Below, piece by piece: positions 1-5,805 of a DNA stretch of 5,805 bases; within the stretch, counting starts at the first letter, position 1, and every line of letters starts with the position of its first letter. The stretch lies in assembly GCA_028693885.1 (NCBI GenBank), contig JAQUUM010000088.1, positions 1-5,805 of the forward strand, written 5' to 3'. The DNA comes from Bacilli bacterium. GTDB taxonomy: Bacteria > Bacillota_I > Bacilli_A > ML615J-28 > CAG-698. The position numbers and the translations under genes are program-made. A model generated the notes under the pieces. That model saw only the letters and a program-made list of their open reading frames with translations, was not told the DNA's origin and made no database searches.

Positions 1-96
1 ACAAATAGTGGCTTTACTGGAAGTGCAGTAGTTTTCCCTTATACTGTTACTGGTGGAGTTACATTGTACGCAAAATTTACTGCTAATCCAGCTTAA
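1..96 (+). CDS. C-terminal end of an InlB B-repeat (Listeria-Bacteroides repeat) protein, 5' partial
   Basis: The window opens inside a reading frame that ends with TAA at 94-96 and gives 31 residues. The pattern GFTG...VVFPYTVTGGVTLYAKFTANPA matches the end of the InlB B-repeat / Flg_new family, in which a short beta unit closes with 'TLYAKW/F'. These repeats occur in secreted or surface proteins of Firmicutes and other gut bacteria, usually in tandem after a signal peptide. No LPXTG-type sorting signal or transmembrane anchor follows the repeat here, so any anchoring must lie upstream, or the protein is secreted. A strong terminator follows 11 bases after the stop, so this is the last gene of its transcript. 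Family assignment rests on a single partial repeat; the function of the whole protein cannot be judged. Confidence 0.7.
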   Translation, partial: TNSGFTGSAVVFPYTVTGGVTLYAKFTANPA

Positions 97-107
97 ATAA
101 GTAAGAT

Positions 108-142
108 AAAGGCTTTATAGAAAATTCTATAAAGCCTTTTTT
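108..142. terminator. Intrinsic terminator between convergent genes
   Basis: A perfect 13-bp inverted repeat (108-120 with 127-139, core GGCTTTATAG / CTATAAAGCC) encloses a 6-base loop AAAATT. It runs directly into a T tract on the plus strand (137-142), so it should terminate the repeat-protein transcript. Read on the minus strand, the stem is followed by the weaker T-rich stretch TTTATCTT, so it may also stop the cysK-cysE transcript. The plus-strand T tract reaches into the cysE stop codon (141-143). Confidence 0.9.
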
Positions 143-641
143 ATTTGATAACTTCTTTTCCTTTTACTCCAACAACGGTTTGATCGCTTTGTATACTATG
201 TAATACAACGGTATTAGCTCCTATTTTTACATTATCACCAATTACTATATTTCCTAGAACTTTCGCTCCAGCGCCTACCATAACATTATTGCCAAGAGTA
301 GGATGTCTTTTTACTTTGTCTTTTCCGGTTCCGCCTAGAGTAACACCTTGATAAATGGTACAATCATTACCTATTATAGAAGTAGAACCTATGACCACCC
401 CTGTTCCGTGGTCAATAAATAGTCTTTTCCCAATTTTGGCACCAGGATGAATTTCTATGTTTAATGTACATCTAACTATATACATAATAAATTCACCAAC
501 TAACTTTAGCTTTATTTTATAAAAAAATCTTGAAATTCTATACCAAAACATTGCTTGAATACCTGGGTAACATAAAATTATATGCAAAAAATGTCTTGCA
601 GCAGGATCTCTTTCTTTAATTGATTTAAAATATCTACTCAT
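141..641 (-). CDS. cysE: Serine O-acetyltransferase, short form
   Basis: Transfers acetyl from acetyl-CoA to L-serine, giving O-acetylserine for CysK; cytoplasmic. With the ATG at 641 the protein has 166 residues. A short N-terminal helical part carries the family motif KERDPAAR (9-16). A left-handed beta-helix of hexapeptide repeats follows from about residue 62 ([38 protein letters not shown]). The catalytic Asp-His pair is D77-H78, and the second active-site His is H113 in KRHP. The chain stops just after the beta-helix ([11 protein letters not shown]). It is far shorter than E. coli CysE (273 residues) and does not end in the Ile that inserts into CysK in characterised cysteine synthase complexes. 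The start is uncertain: GTG at 650 (three residues longer) is also open. I prefer ATG, which overlaps the cysK stop by 8 bases (ATGAGTAG). Neither start has a clear Shine-Dalgarno sequence, suggesting translational coupling to cysK. Confidence 0.93.
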   Translation of the reverse strand: MSRYFKSIKERDPAARHFLHIILCYPGIQAMFWYRISRFFYKIKLKLVGEFIMYIVRCTLNIEIHPGAKIGKRLFIDHGTGVVIGSTSIIGNDCTIYQGVTLGGTGKDKVKRHPTLGNNVMVGAGAKVLGNIVIGDNVKIGANTVVLHSIQSDQTVVGVKGKEVIK

Positions 642-1506
642 ATAGCACACTCATATATTTTAGATGATTGTCTGGGCAAATCACTAATATTTTTTTGTTA
701 GGGTTGTTTTTTTTAATTTCTTCGGCGGCAACTAACGCTGCGCCGCTTGAAATTCCAGTTGATAATCCTGCTGAAATCATTTCTTTTGTTTTTTTAATAG
801 CATCATCTGATTTTACTCTAAGCACTGTATCGATTTTTTTTAAGTCTAAAATTTTCGGAATAAAGCCAGCTCCTATGCCTTGAATTTTGTGAGGACCTTT
901 TTCTCCTGTGGTAATAATGCTTGATTCGTATGGCTCTACGCCGATTACTTTTAAGTTTGGGTAATGATTTTTTAGGTAGTTTGATAATCCGGTAATAGTT
1001 CCCCCGGTTCCTATTCCACAAACTAAAAAATCTAGGCTATCAAATTCAGCTACTATTTCTGGCCCTGTAAACAATTCGTGAGTTTCGGGGTTGTATTTTG
1101 TAGAGAATTGATTTAAATCTTTATACCCATTTTTATGTAATAACTTCTCCGCTGTTAGTAAGGCTCCATTCATGCCTAAACTTGCTTGAGTTAAGACAAG
1201 TTCAGCTCCATAAGAGACAATGATTTTTTTTCTTTCAGCACTCATATTTTCGGGCATTACAATTATTACCTTGTATCCTTTGATTTTTCCTATCATTGCC
1301 AAAGCTATTCCTGTATTACCGCTTGAAGCTTCGATAATGGTATCACCTGGTACTAATTTTCCTTCTTTTTCAAGACTGTTTATTATGTTTAAAACTATTC
1401 TATCTTTAATTGAACCTGCTGGATTAAAAGATTCTAATTTTAAATACAGTCCATTGTAAAGAAGGATGGGTGTATTACCTACTAGTTCTAATATGTTTTT
1501 TTTCAT
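634..1506 (-). CDS. cysK: Cysteine synthase (O-acetylserine sulfhydrylase)
   Basis: PLP enzyme that replaces the acetyl group of O-acetylserine with sulfide to make L-cysteine. The 290 residues show the fold-type II signature. NPAGSIKDR (28-36) carries the PLP lysine K34. SSGNTG (61-66) is the substrate-binding loop. NQF (132-134) contains the conserved active-site Gln. GTGGT (166-170) binds the PLP phosphate. [12 protein letters not shown] and the STGISSGAA segment near the C-terminus are typical of CysK rather than cystathionine beta-synthase. The protein is a little shorter than the usual 300-310 residues because the stretch between NTP (11-13) and KLE (23-25) is compact. The ATG at 1504-1506 is preceded by AAGGAG (minus strand, 1512-1517) at 5 bases. 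It is first in a pair with cysE, which supplies its substrate. Confidence 0.95.
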   Translation of the reverse strand: MKKNILELVGNTPILLYNGLYLKLESFNPAGSIKDRIVLNIINSLEKEGKLVPGDTIIEASSGNTGIALAMIGKIKGYKVIIVMPENMSAERKKIIVSYGAELVLTQASLGMNGALLTAEKLLHKNGYKDLNQFSTKYNPETHELFTGPEIVAEFDSLDFLVCGIGTGGTITGLSNYLKNHYPNLKVIGVEPYESSIITTGEKGPHKIQGIGAGFIPKILDLKKIDTVLRVKSDDAIKKTKEMISAGLSTGISSGAALVAAEEIKKNNPNKKILVICPDNHLKYMSVLYE

Positions 1507-1527
1507 AGTGGCTCCTTAGTTAAAATA

Positions 1528-1555
1528 ATTTTACCACAAAAAAAGAAAAAATCAA
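1528..1555 (-). promoter_or_regulatory. Predicted sigma-A promoter of cysK-cysE
   Basis: On the minus strand, TTGATT (1550-1555) lies 16 bases from TAAAAT (1528-1533), which is preceded by TGG and so forms an extended -10 (TGnTAAAAT). Transcription would start near 1521, giving a leader of only about 15 bases that just includes the cysK Shine-Dalgarno AAGGAG (1512-1517). There is no room for a riboswitch or T-box, so control of the cysteine genes should be at initiation. I could not recognise a specific operator. Confidence 0.6.
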
Positions 1556-1557
1556 AT

Positions 1558-1581
1558 AAATATTATAAATATAGTAAATAT
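1558..1581. repeat. Three AAATAT direct repeats with 9-base period
   Basis: AAATAT occurs at 1558-1563, 1567-1572 and 1576-1581, each starting 9 bases after the last, between the two divergent promoters. They lie upstream of the -35 elements of both promoters, where an activator, a repressor or an AT-rich UP element would act. The region is extremely AT-rich, so the repeats may be chance. Confidence 0.35.
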
Positions 1582-1592
1582 GTTATGATGTA

Positions 1593-1621
1593 TTGACTTT
1601 TTTAATGTTTTGTGTTATTAT
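1593..1621 (+). promoter_or_regulatory. Predicted sigma-A promoter of the ilv operon
   Basis: TTGACT (1593-1598) and TATTAT (1616-1621) are separated by the ideal 17 bases, and TGT directly before the -10 makes it an extended -10. Five of six -35 bases and five of six -10 bases match consensus. Transcription would begin near 1628, giving a leader of about 113 bases before ilvB. A second extended -10 (TGTTATGAT, 1581-1589) lies upstream but has no recognisable -35. Confidence 0.75.
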
Positions 1622-1658
1622 ATCTAGTAATCATTCAATATTTTGGTTACTTTTTTAA
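1605..1658 (+). other. Possible leader mini-ORF, ATG start, 17 codons
   Basis: Reads MFCVIISSNHSIFWLLF and then TAA. It contains a run GTT ATT ATA (Val-Ile-Ile, 1614-1622), another Ile, and Leu-Leu. Its position relative to the leader hairpins fits classical attenuation: stalling at Val-Ile-Ile would cover the first hairpin arm, and finishing at 1656-1658 would cover the second. Against it, no Shine-Dalgarno is visible, the frame starts inside the best promoter (so it needs the upstream -10 at 1584-1589), and AT-rich DNA encodes Ile, Leu and Phe by chance. Confidence 0.2.
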
Positions 1659-1687
1659 AAAAAATATCGATTATCTGTATTCAGTAA
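1643..1687 (+). other. Possible Ile-rich leader mini-ORF, TTG start
   Basis: Fourteen codons, TTG GTT ACT ... ending ATA TCG ATT ATC TGT ATT CAG TAA, so four of the six codons at 1664-1681 are isoleucine, and the stop (1685-1687) sits at the foot of the terminator stem. A ribosome stalled on the Ile codons would mask the terminator's 5' arm and allow readthrough under isoleucine shortage. It fits the strong promoter (start near 1628), unlike the 1605 frame. It lacks a Shine-Dalgarno sequence and an ATG, so translation is doubtful. Confidence 0.22.
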
Positions 1688-1723
1688 ACCTTGAATTATT
1701 ATGTTGAATAACAAGGTTTTTTT
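1686..1723 (+). terminator. Intrinsic terminator in the ilvB leader
   Basis: AAACCTTG (1686-1693) pairs with CAAGGTTT (1712-1719). After a two-A bulge, TTATT (1696-1700) pairs with AATAA (1707-1711) around the loop ATGTTG. The stem is followed by an unbroken T tract ending at 1723. On the minus strand it would be followed by ACTGA rather than a T run, so it acts on plus-strand transcription only. It lies downstream of the ilv promoter and 8 bases before the ilvB ribosome binding site. No plus-strand gene ends upstream of it, so its likely role is premature termination. Confidence 0.8.
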
Positions 1724-1741
1724 CAAAATAAGGAGGAAATT

Positions 1742-3412
1742 ATGCAGTTAAATGGATCGGAGATACTAATTGAAGTATTAATTAAAAATAATGTTGATAC
1801 AATCTTCGGATATCCTGGAGGAAGTGTATTATTTATTTATGACGCTTTATATAAAAAAAGAGATTATATAAAACATGTATTAACTGCGCATGAACAAGGA
1901 GCAGCACATGCTGCAGATGGATATGCGAGAGTTACTGGGAAAACCGCTGTAGTTTTTGCTACTTCGGGACCTGGTGCTACTAATTTAGTTACAGGTATAG
2001 CTAATGCATTTCTTGATTCTACTCCGATGGTAGTTATTACTGGTAATGTACCTACAACTTTGTTAGGAAAAGATACTTTTCAAGAAGTAGATATTGTGGG
2101 AGTTACAATGCCTATTGTAAAACATAGTTTTATGGTAAAAAATATTGAAGAATTAGCAAATACTGTAAATACAGCGTTTGCAATTGCTTCTACGGGAAGA
2201 CCAGGACCAGTATTAATTGATATTCCAAAAGACGTTCAATCGGGAATGTGCGAATATAATGGGAAATTAGATCAACCTATTATTAAAGATAATGCGCTAG
2301 TTGATTTTGATGAAGAAAAAATAAATGAAGCAGTAAATTTAATAAAAAAAGCTAAAAAGCCGTATATATATTGTGGTGGTGGTACTGTCTTTTCTAATTC
2401 TGGCAATTTGTTAATAGAACTTGCCGATAAAATTGATGCAGTAATTGGCACGAGCATGATGGGTATTTCAGCTATTCCTAATTCATACGAAAAAAATTTA
2501 GGTATGACTGGAATGCATGGTAAATATTGTTCATCAATGGCTCACGCTAAGTCCGATTTAATAATAGCTGTTGGTGTTAGATTTAGTGATAGGGCAACAG
2601 GAAATAAAGCTGAATATACTAAGGATACTTCTATTATACATATAGATATAGACCCAGCAGAAATTGGTAAAAATATTAGACCAAATGTAGGGATGTCTGG
2701 AGATGTTTATGAAATCCTTAAAATATTAATTTCTAAAACTCCGAAAATTGAAAACAAAGCTTGGTTGAATGAAGTTGATGAATATAAAAAAGAACAAGAA
2801 AAAAATGAACCTAGTGATAATATAATGGTTGCCAAGAATATAATAAAAACAATAAACAATTATGCAGATGATAATACTATTGTTGTTACGGATGTAGGCC
2901 AACATCAAATGTGGGCTGTACAGTACTATAAAATTCAAAAGCCTAGAACGTTTATAACTTCTGGCGGACTAGGTACAATGGGATTTGGTATGGGAGCAGC
3001 TATAGGAAGTTGCATTGGTGTAAATAAAAAGCGGACTATTCTATTTACAGGAGACGGAAGTTTCGGAATGAATTTGAATGAATTAGCTACTGCTGTTTCT
3101 CAAAATTTGCCTTTGATAATTATTTTGATGAATAATAGCGTTTTGGGGATGGTTAGGCAATGGCAATCTGCGTTTTATGATAAAAGATATTCTTCAACAA
3201 TTTTAGATAGAAAGACTGATTTTGTTAAATTAGCTGATGCTTTTGGCGCAAAAGGGTATAGAGTAACAAATATAGAAGAATTAGATAGAACTATTAAAGA
3301 ATGTATTGATACTGAATCGCCAGTTTTAATAGATTGTATTATTGATAAGGATGATAAGGTTTTACCAATGATTCCTCCTGGTGGTTGTATTAAAGATATC
3401 ATAGTAAAGTGA
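1742..3412 (+). CDS. ilvB: Acetolactate synthase large (catalytic) subunit
   Basis: ThDP- and FAD-dependent acetohydroxyacid synthase. It condenses two pyruvates to 2-acetolactate (valine, leucine) or pyruvate with 2-oxobutyrate to 2-aceto-2-hydroxybutyrate (isoleucine). At 556 residues it is the usual length. The Pyr domain has YPGG (24-27) and the catalytic Glu E51 in AHEQGAAHAADGYAR. FQE (113-115) holds the active-site Gln Q114. The central FAD domain has GVRFSDR (278-284), a mark of anabolic AHAS. The PP domain has the ThDP motif GDGS (437-440) ending in NN (464-465). W474 in MVRQWQ is the conserved Trp linked to 2-oxobutyrate preference. One mild oddity is N102 where TGQV is usual. The ATG has a perfect AGGAGG (1731-1736) 5 bases upstream. 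It is the first gene of the ilv operon, behind an attenuator-like leader. Confidence 0.97.
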   Translation: MQLNGSEILIEVLIKNNVDTIFGYPGGSVLFIYDALYKKRDYIKHVLTAHEQGAAHAADGYARVTGKTAVVFATSGPGATNLVTGIANAFLDSTPMVVITGNVPTTLLGKDTFQEVDIVGVTMPIVKHSFMVKNIEELANTVNTAFAIASTGRPGPVLIDIPKDVQSGMCEYNGKLDQPIIKDNALVDFDEEKINEAVNLIKKAKKPYIYCGGGTVFSNSGNLLIELADKIDAVIGTSMMGISAIPNSYEKNLGMTGMHGKYCSSMAHAKSDLIIAVGVRFSDRATGNKAEYTKDTSIIHIDIDPAEIGKNIRPNVGMSGDVYEILKILISKTPKIENKAWLNEVDEYKKEQEKNEPSDNIMVAKNIIKTINNYADDNTIVVTDVGQHQMWAVQYYKIQKPRTFITSGGLGTMGFGMGAAIGSCIGVNKKRTILFTGDGSFGMNLNELATAVSQNLPLIIILMNNSVLGMVRQWQSAFYDKRYSSTILDRKTDFVKLADAFGAKGYRVTNIEELDRTIKECIDTESPVLIDCIIDKDDKVLPMIPPGGCIKDIIVK

Positions 3413-3421
3413 GGCAAACTT

Positions 3422-3916
3422 ATGGAATATAAAAAATTTATTATATCTGCGGTAGTTTCAAACCAGTTTGGTGTATTGACTAGAGTTGCAGGCTTGTTTG
3501 CTAGAAGGGGCTATAATATTGAGAGTTTAGCGGTAGGACCAATTGAAAATTCAAAATATTCTAGAATGACTATTTTAGTTTATGGTGATGAATATGTAAG
3601 AGATCAAATTTCAAAACAATTACTTAAACTATATGATGTAAAAAAAGTAAAAGCTTTAGATTTAAATGATAGTTTGGTTAGGGAACATGTTCTAATAAAA
3701 ATTAAAACTGAGCATGGTAAAAATATATCAATTAATAATTTGGTTAATAAATACAGTGGTAGAATAGTTGACTTTAGTGATGAATCAATATCTGTAGAAC
3801 TAACTGAAGATATTGCAGCTAATGAAAAATTTATTGAGGAAGCTAAAGAGTTTGGGATTTTAGAGATGTGTAGAGCGGGTGCATTAGCTTTAAATTATGG
3901 AAAAGAAATTTTGTAA
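3422..3916 (+). CDS. ilvN: Acetolactate synthase small (regulatory) subunit
   Basis: Regulatory partner of IlvB; it activates the catalytic subunit and in characterised enzymes gives valine feedback inhibition. The 164 residues are the normal length of the one-ACT-plus-C-domain form (IlvH/IlvN). The N-terminal ACT domain (about 5-80) has the signature NQFGVLTRVAGLFARRGYN and SRMTI. G17 and N32 correspond to the Gly and Asn at which E. coli IlvH mutations abolish valine inhibition, so valine sensitivity is likely (inference). The ALS small-subunit C-terminal domain starts near REHVLIKI and runs to the end. It begins 9 bases after the ilvB stop. Its Shine-Dalgarno GAGG (3411-3414) overlaps that stop, so translation of the two subunits is probably coupled. 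In the small-subunit nomenclature it could equally be called ilvH. Confidence 0.96.
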   Translation: MEYKKFIISAVVSNQFGVLTRVAGLFARRGYNIESLAVGPIENSKYSRMTILVYGDEYVRDQISKQLLKLYDVKKVKALDLNDSLVREHVLIKIKTEHGKNISINNLVNKYSGRIVDFSDESISVELTEDIAANEKFIEEAKEFGILEMCRAGALALNYGKEIL

Positions 3917-3931
3917 CATTATAAAAAATAA

Positions 3932-4942
<1,011 letters not shown>

Positions 4943-4954
4943 AAGAGGGTATTT

Positions 4955-5805
4955 ATGAACAGTAATAATGTCAAAGAAGGTCTAGAACGTTCTCCGCATC
5001 GATCTTTAATAAAAGCGAACGGATACACTAATGAACAAATTAATAAACCGATTGTAGGTATTGTTAATTCCTTTAATGAAATCGTTCCAGGTCATTCAAA
5101 TCTTCAAATTATTGCTAGAGCTGTGAAAGATGGAGTTTTAATTAATGGTGGCACTCCGATGGAGTTCAATGTGATTGGAATTTGTGATGGCATAGCAATG
5201 GGACATTCTGGAATGAAATATTCATTAGCCTCAAGAGAAATTATTGCAGATAGCATTGAATGTATGGCACGAGCTCATTGTTTTGATGCTTTGGTTTTTA
5301 TACCTAATTGCGATAAAATTGTTCCTGGAATGCTAATGGCTGCAGCTAGATTAAATATTCCTTCGATTTTCATATCTGGTGGACCTATGCTTTCTTTAAA
5401 TGACAATTGTTCAAAAGCACTAGATTTAAATTCCGTTTTTGAAGCAATCGGTTCGTTTAAAGCAGGAAAAATTTCCTTAGAGGAGTTAGAATTTGTAGAA
5501 GACAGAGCTTGTCCTACATGTGGGTCTTGTTCTGGAATGTTTACTGCCAATTCTATGAACTGTCTATGTGAAGCTTTAGGAATGGCTTTGCCAGGAAATG
5601 GAACAATTCCGGCAGTAATGGCTGAAAGAATTAGACTTGCTAAAAATGCTGGAATGCAAATAATGGAAGTTTATAGAAAGAATATTAAACCAAAAGATAT
5701 AATGACAGAAGATGCATTCTATAATGCATTAACTGTTGATATGGCTTTGGGTTGTTCTACAAACTCTGTTTTACATTTGCTTGCTATAGCAAATGAAGCG
5801 AATGT
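4955..5805 (+). CDS. ilvD: Dihydroxy-acid dehydratase, 3' partial
   Basis: Fe-S and Mg-dependent dehydration of 2,3-dihydroxy acids to 2-oxo acids, the third common step. The frame from ATG 4955 stays open to the window edge: 283 codons, about half of the usual 550-570 residues. Family motifs are in order: PHRSLIKA (14-21), [10 protein letters not shown] (38-47), CDGIAMGH (77-84), [18 protein letters not shown] (117-134) with cluster ligand C119 and the adjacent D120/K121, SGGPM (141-145), and [11 protein letters not shown] (186-196) with the cluster Cys C192. PGH at 45-47, where [2Fe-2S] members have PCN with a Cys ligand, groups it with the E. coli-type [4Fe-4S], oxygen-sensitive enzymes (inference). 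AGAGGG (4944-4949) precedes the start. It begins 12 bases after the ilvC stop, as the fourth gene of the operon. Confidence 0.96.
   Translation, partial: MNSNNVKEGLERSPHRSLIKANGYTNEQINKPIVGIVNSFNEIVPGHSNLQIIARAVKDGVLINGGTPMEFNVIGICDGIAMGHSGMKYSLASREIIADSIECMARAHCFDALVFIPNCDKIVPGMLMAAARLNIPSIFISGGPMLSLNDNCSKALDLNSVFEAIGSFKAGKISLEELEFVEDRACPTCGSCSGMFTANSMNCLCEALGMALPGNGTIPAVMAERIRLAKNAGMQIMEVYRKNIKPKDIMTEDAFYNALTVDMALGCSTNSVLHLLAIANEAN

Larger units (their letters stand above)
1627..1723 (+). promoter_or_regulatory. Predicted ilv leader attenuator (antiterminator/terminator switch)
   Basis: Three alternative pairings can be read by eye. (a) GTAATCA (1627-1633) with TGGTTAC (1644-1650), 7 bp with one G-U, followed by six T. 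(b) The terminator, 1686-1700 with 1707-1719. (c) An antiterminator, in which 1628-1631 pairs with 1698-1701, 1633-1638 with 1691-1696, and GGTTAC (1645-1650) with 1684-1690 (one A bulged). Pairing (c) consumes the 5' arm of the terminator and excludes both (a) and (b), which are compatible with each other. This is the 1:2 / 2:3 / 3:4 logic of amino-acid attenuators. The T-box sequence (UGGNACCGCG) is absent and the leader is much shorter than a usual T-box leader. The signal sensed is unknown; the pairings have not been folded computationally. Confidence 0.55.

Noticed and set aside
668..883. Plus-strand open frame inside cysK
   Set aside because: It is a shadow of the clear cysK coding sequence, with low-complexity hydrophobic residues and no family features.
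1521..1545. Possible CodY box (AATTTTCNGAAAATT) near the cysK promoter
   Set aside because: The best match, starting at 1527, has about five mismatches, no better than expected in such AT-rich sequence.
1627..1656. GTAATCA/TGGTTAC hairpin followed by six T as a second terminator
   Set aside because: The stem is only 7 bp, AT-rich with a G-U pair and a 10-base loop, and it would form almost at the transcription start. It is better read as one arm of the attenuator switch.
1596..1741. T-box riboswitch upstream of ilvB
   Set aside because: No UGGNACCGCG-like T-box sequence and no room for a Stem I with specifier loop in about 113-145 bases.
1701..1751. ATG at 1701 in the terminator loop, opening a 16-codon frame into ilvB
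   Set aside because: It has no ribosome binding site, lies within the terminator hairpin, has no BCAA codon cluster, and overlaps the ilvB Shine-Dalgarno and start out of frame.
5275..5550. Minus-strand open frame inside ilvD
   Set aside because: It lies antisense to strongly conserved ilvD motifs and has no recognisable domain, so it is a chance frame.

Overview
The window is AT-rich. Strong AGGAGG-type ribosome binding sites precede cysK, ilvB and ilvC, and the protein sequences look like those of low-GC Firmicutes (Clostridia or a related gut lineage). I cannot name the genus from the sequence alone. It holds the end of one surface-type protein, a two-gene cysteine cluster on the minus strand, and the first four genes of a branched-chain amino acid operon on the plus strand, the last cut by the window edge.

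Layout. Positions 1-96 are the C-terminus of a protein ending in an InlB-type B-repeat (Listeria-Bacteroides repeat). A strong hairpin terminator (108-142) separates it from the convergent minus-strand pair cysK (634-1506) and cysE (141-641), whose reading frames overlap by 8 bases. A 235-base divergent control region (1507-1741) follows, with outward-facing sigma-A-type promoters for cysK and for the ilv operon. Then come ilvB (1742-3412), ilvN (3422-3916), ilvC (3947-4942) and a 5' partial ilvD (4955 to the edge), all plus strand with gaps of 9, 30 and 12 bases.

How the genes work together. CysE acetylates serine and CysK replaces the acetate with sulfide to give cysteine. IlvB/IlvN condense pyruvate with pyruvate or 2-oxobutyrate, IlvC isomerises and reduces the product, and IlvD dehydrates it to the 2-oxo acids that are transaminated to valine and isoleucine (and lead on to leucine).

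The most interesting part is the ilv leader. An intrinsic terminator sits between the ilv promoter and the ilvB start, and an upstream segment can form a competing antiterminator. No T-box signature is visible. Two short BCAA-rich reading frames overlap the leader but neither has a ribosome binding site, so the sensing mechanism is open. Other points are an altered cofactor-loop sequence in IlvC and a short CysE that lacks the usual C-terminal isoleucine. I see no wholly new system: the enzymes are standard housekeeping enzymes and the novelty, if any, lies in regulation.
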